Shown here in pieces: positions 61,909 to 64,000 of a stretch of DNA of 64,000 nt (positions are counted from its first letter, which is position 1; every line of letters begins with the position of its first letter). The DNA is from Paraspadella gotoi (lineage: Eukaryota; Chaetognatha): positions 19,271,642 to 19,335,641 of the forward strand of contig CM119265.1 in NCBI GenBank assembly GCA_051294375.1. The letters are read 5' to 3'. A program made the position numbers and the translations under genes. The notes under the pieces were generated by a model, which was given only the letters and a program-made list of their open reading frames with translations, had not been told where the DNA came from and did no database searches.

Positions 61909-62514
61909 CATCGCTTTTGCTTACCTCCCTCTTTTATTCGAACCTGAATTCCGACGTATTCCAAGTGCGCCCGGAATTTTGGGTCAAAGCGGCGACGTCG
62001 ATCTCCAAACTGGAACTCGCTTCGTCGGAGCGTCGAGTCTTCCCGAGCTGTCCGCCGAAGCAGCCCGTCGAATTGGGGTGTCGCGGCGGCGCTGTCGTCC
62101 GATGACGCCCGACGGAGAGAAAGTGCGGGTGGCGACGGAGAGCGTCGTCAGGTCCAAAGGCTGAAAGGCGGTGGCGTCGGTCCTGGGTGGAGGCGGATTG
62201 CCGAGCGGAGTGCAGAAGTAGTAGAAAGCGAGAATTCGGCCGAAGAGAGGGCCAGACCTATATTTAGCCGTGGGGTGGAATCGTTGAGTCGAATAAAAGT
62301 AAGGAAAAAAGGAGAAAACAAAAGCTTTAATTTTTCAGGTTAAGGTTTTTGTTCGAACCGTTAAGGGTCCCTTGATAGCTCACGATGAGGCAGCAGCTCA
62401 AAACACTAAAACGACCAATCGCAATTTCTTAAAGCGGTGTTTACTTTGTTTGAGGTCGCGATGGAAACGCAGGCTATTGATTCATTAAATTTCTCTCTCT
62501 CTCTCTCTCACCGA

Positions 62515-62539
62515 NNNNNNNNNNNNNNNNNNNNNNNNN
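62515..62539. other. Assembly gap of exactly 25 N
   Basis: Marks the join between the inverted arm and the correct continuation of intron 49. Other gaps of 25 N lie at 24236-24260 and 27047-27071, so the length is probably a placeholder. Confidence 1.
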
Positions 62540-62566
62540 CGCCTTAGACCGCTCGGCCATCCTGAC
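62540..62566 (-). tRNA. 5' part of a tRNA-Leu (partial)
   Basis: Minus-strand GTCAGGATGGCCGAGCGGTC followed by TAAGGCG, ending at the gap. It is the half missing from 53038-53098; together they would make one complete tRNA-Leu(AAG). Confidence 0.9.
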
Positions 62567-62700
62567 CACACAATCCATTTCTTGATATAGTCGATAAAAA
62601 TAAAAATTTGACATAAGTCTATTTAATTGTCAAGAGTGGCTCATGTCATTAATAGAGCGTTCCGGAAGAGTGGGTTTTACTGCATAAAAAAAAACTTAAC

Positions 62701-62783
62701 TGTCAGAAGTGGGATTCGAACCCACGCCCACAGTGTGGACTGCGCCCTTAACGCAGCGCCTTAGACCGCTCGGCCATCCTGAC
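62701..62783 (-). tRNA. tRNA-Leu (AAG)
   Basis: Complete 83-base gene with one change (T to G) at the 3' side of the anticodon loop (TTAAGGG). Last member of the intron 49 array, 34 bp before exon 50. Confidence 0.93.
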
Positions 62784-62817
62784 ACGACAACTAGCGTCAT
62801 TTTCACTGGAATTTCAG

Positions 62818-64000
62818 GTCTTCTCCCGTTGCGAACGCGTCTCCTCCGCCTTCATGGTTCTCTTCCTCAGCCTTTTAGCCAACATGATGTTCGCCGATGT
62901 GGCTCAGGGTGACCCCAACAACGTCCTCCATATCGGCCCGCTGCAACTTTCACCAGAAATCATCGGCAAAGGGTGAGGGAATAAGAATTTTTGGAAAGGG
63001 ATAAAGTAATTGTAAGCACGTGATTGTGTGAAGACAAGATAATTGGTAAGTGCCTAAAAAAAAAAATCATTGATCTGATTCGGCATGAATAAAGTGTTTA
63101 TGACAAAAGGGCCATTTATTGAAGAAAGCACAACAGTAATAATAGAAATGAAGGAATCAACGATTTTTTTTTAAAAATCCAGTTCCCTGCGATCGATTTT
63201 TTCTCCCCGAGTCTTCTCCATCTCAAGAGATAATCTTCTCTTTCGTTTTATCCGGGTGAAACTCTTTTCAGTTAATATGCTTGGAGCTTGTCTGCCCGCG
63301 AACATTTTCTTGTAAAAATAAAAACAACAACATTGTTTACATCTGTTATGAACGAGGTTATTTGATCAACGATACGTTTGTGAAAGCTCCAATCTCCAAG
63401 AAAGACAAAGCGAAAAGGAGAAGGTAGGAAATAGAAGGATATCTGTGTTGTTGTTGTCTTACTATTTTCACTTTGCTGAACATAAACATTAGACTCTCTC
63501 CTCCCACCGCTCCGACGCCGTCTAAATCGCAAACAAATTCCTCTCAACCCTCACGTAACCTCCTCACAGAGTCCCACTCACACAAAGGGAGTATTATTTT
63601 GTCCTTTTGTTTATATTTGCTTCTCGGCTCATCTTCGAAACTAATTAATCCATTTCGCGAACATTGAGAGCGGTGTATGAAGAGCGAGAGATAATTAAAT
63701 TTCTTGAATATGAAAATATAAAAGAACTTTTATTGATACACGGGCTCGTCCGGGAGTCGAACCCGGGACCTCTCGCACCCTAAGCGAGAATCATGCCACT
63801 AGACCAACGAGCCTTCGTTGCGTGTTTTTATAAATTCTTTTCGAGAGATGTTATTTCGTTATAAAATATTATGTATACATCACCATCTCCTCCACTTCGT
63901 CTCCAGTTTCATGTCCAACCTCGTGACGATGCCCGCCTCCATCCTCGTCATCACTTTATTCCGTAAGTCTCGTCTCCGCCGCAAGAGGCGCTCGAGGTTC
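62818..64000 (+). CDS. Polycystin-1-like protein, exons 50-51: TM2 region, continues past the window
   Basis: Exon 50 (62818-62972) follows ATTTCAG and reads VFSRCERVSSAFMVLFLSLL, then ANMMFADVAQGDPN: the link after PLAT, helix TM2 and the start of its loop, ending PLQLSPEIIGKG. Exon 51 starts at 63907 and reads FMSNLVTMPASILVITLFRK then SRLRRKRR to the edge, matching the polycystin 'LI.+P..LLI..LFR.SR' stretch. The remaining channel-like helices must lie to the right. Exon 50 is in phase with exon 49 at 52276. Confidence 0.95.
63742..63813 (-). tRNA. tRNA-Pro (AGG)
   Basis: GGCTCGTTGGTCTAGTGGCA body with one D-loop change (T to C); loop TTAGGGT. In polycystin intron 50, antisense. Confidence 0.95.

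Larger units (their letters stand above)
53099..62514 (-). repeat. Right arm of the inverted duplication: damaged copy of polycystin exons 29-49
   Basis: Reverse complement of 43664-53037. Recognisable pieces: PLAT exon at about 54470-54665, TM1 exon about 54835-55070 (frameshifted), GPS exon about 55260-55415, GAIN exons 56610-57420, REJ exons 59820-62270. It carries many single-base indels absent from the left arm, so it cannot encode the protein. It also has real-looking differences in repeat length and a ~56-bp insertion at about 59434-59490. It is not needed for the gene, since exon 49 joins exon 50 across it. Most likely an allelic contig inverted and inserted by the assembler. Confidence 0.9.

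Noticed and set aside
53099-62514. A second polycystin gene on the minus strand
   Set aside because: It is the reverse complement of the left arm with many frameshifts, has no own 5' or 3' exons, and is skipped by the in-phase splice from exon 49 to exon 50.

Overview
The window is animal nuclear DNA from an invertebrate whose phylum I cannot name. Genes have many exons with GT-AG introns, tRNA genes carry eukaryotic internal promoters, and microsatellites (CT/GA, GAAA, AATG, GTT) are frequent. Recognised families are polycystin-1/REJ, neutral ceramidase, cytochrome P450, and C-type lectin and SRCR proteins. Six runs of N and several scrambled copies show a draft assembly.

Layout. 1-859 (+): 3' end of a gene with C-type lectin-like and SRCR sequence. 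860-3774: mostly AT-rich, with a TISU-type start at 1443 and an orphan minus-strand exon at 3055-3210. 3775-8017 (-): nine-exon gene for a type II membrane protein with a divergent C-type lectin fold; a 34-bp minisatellite lies in its first intron. 8018-8723: divergent promoter region. 8724-64000 (+): one polycystin-1-like gene fills the rest of the window and runs off the right edge. I could follow 51 exons with consistent splice phases: signal peptide, WSC, Ig/PKD-like repeats, REJ, GAIN/GPS, TM1, PLAT, TM2 and the start of the next loop, about 2,380 residues.

Other genes lie inside polycystin introns. Intron 7 holds a TATA-driven gene for a secreted, cysteine-rich peptide precursor (11507-13427, +). 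Intron 15 (16893-33151) holds a neutral ceramidase (17209-22289, -). Intron 26 holds a clan-2-like cytochrome P450 (37457-41290, -). tRNA-Pro, Ala, Phe and Leu genes sit in the 3' introns, all antisense to polycystin. The fully resolved nested genes are splice-phase consistent, so the nesting is not a reading error.

Two regions look wrongly assembled. Intron 15 carries a second, differently damaged copy of the ceramidase 5' exons (26170-27995) plus shuffled blocks of an AT-rich repeat. Intron 49 carries a 9.4-kb inverted copy (about 53099-62514) of exons 29-49 that folds back inside a tRNA-Leu gene and ends at a 25-N gap; the missing half of that tRNA resumes right after the gap. The true intron 49 is probably only about 1.1 kb.
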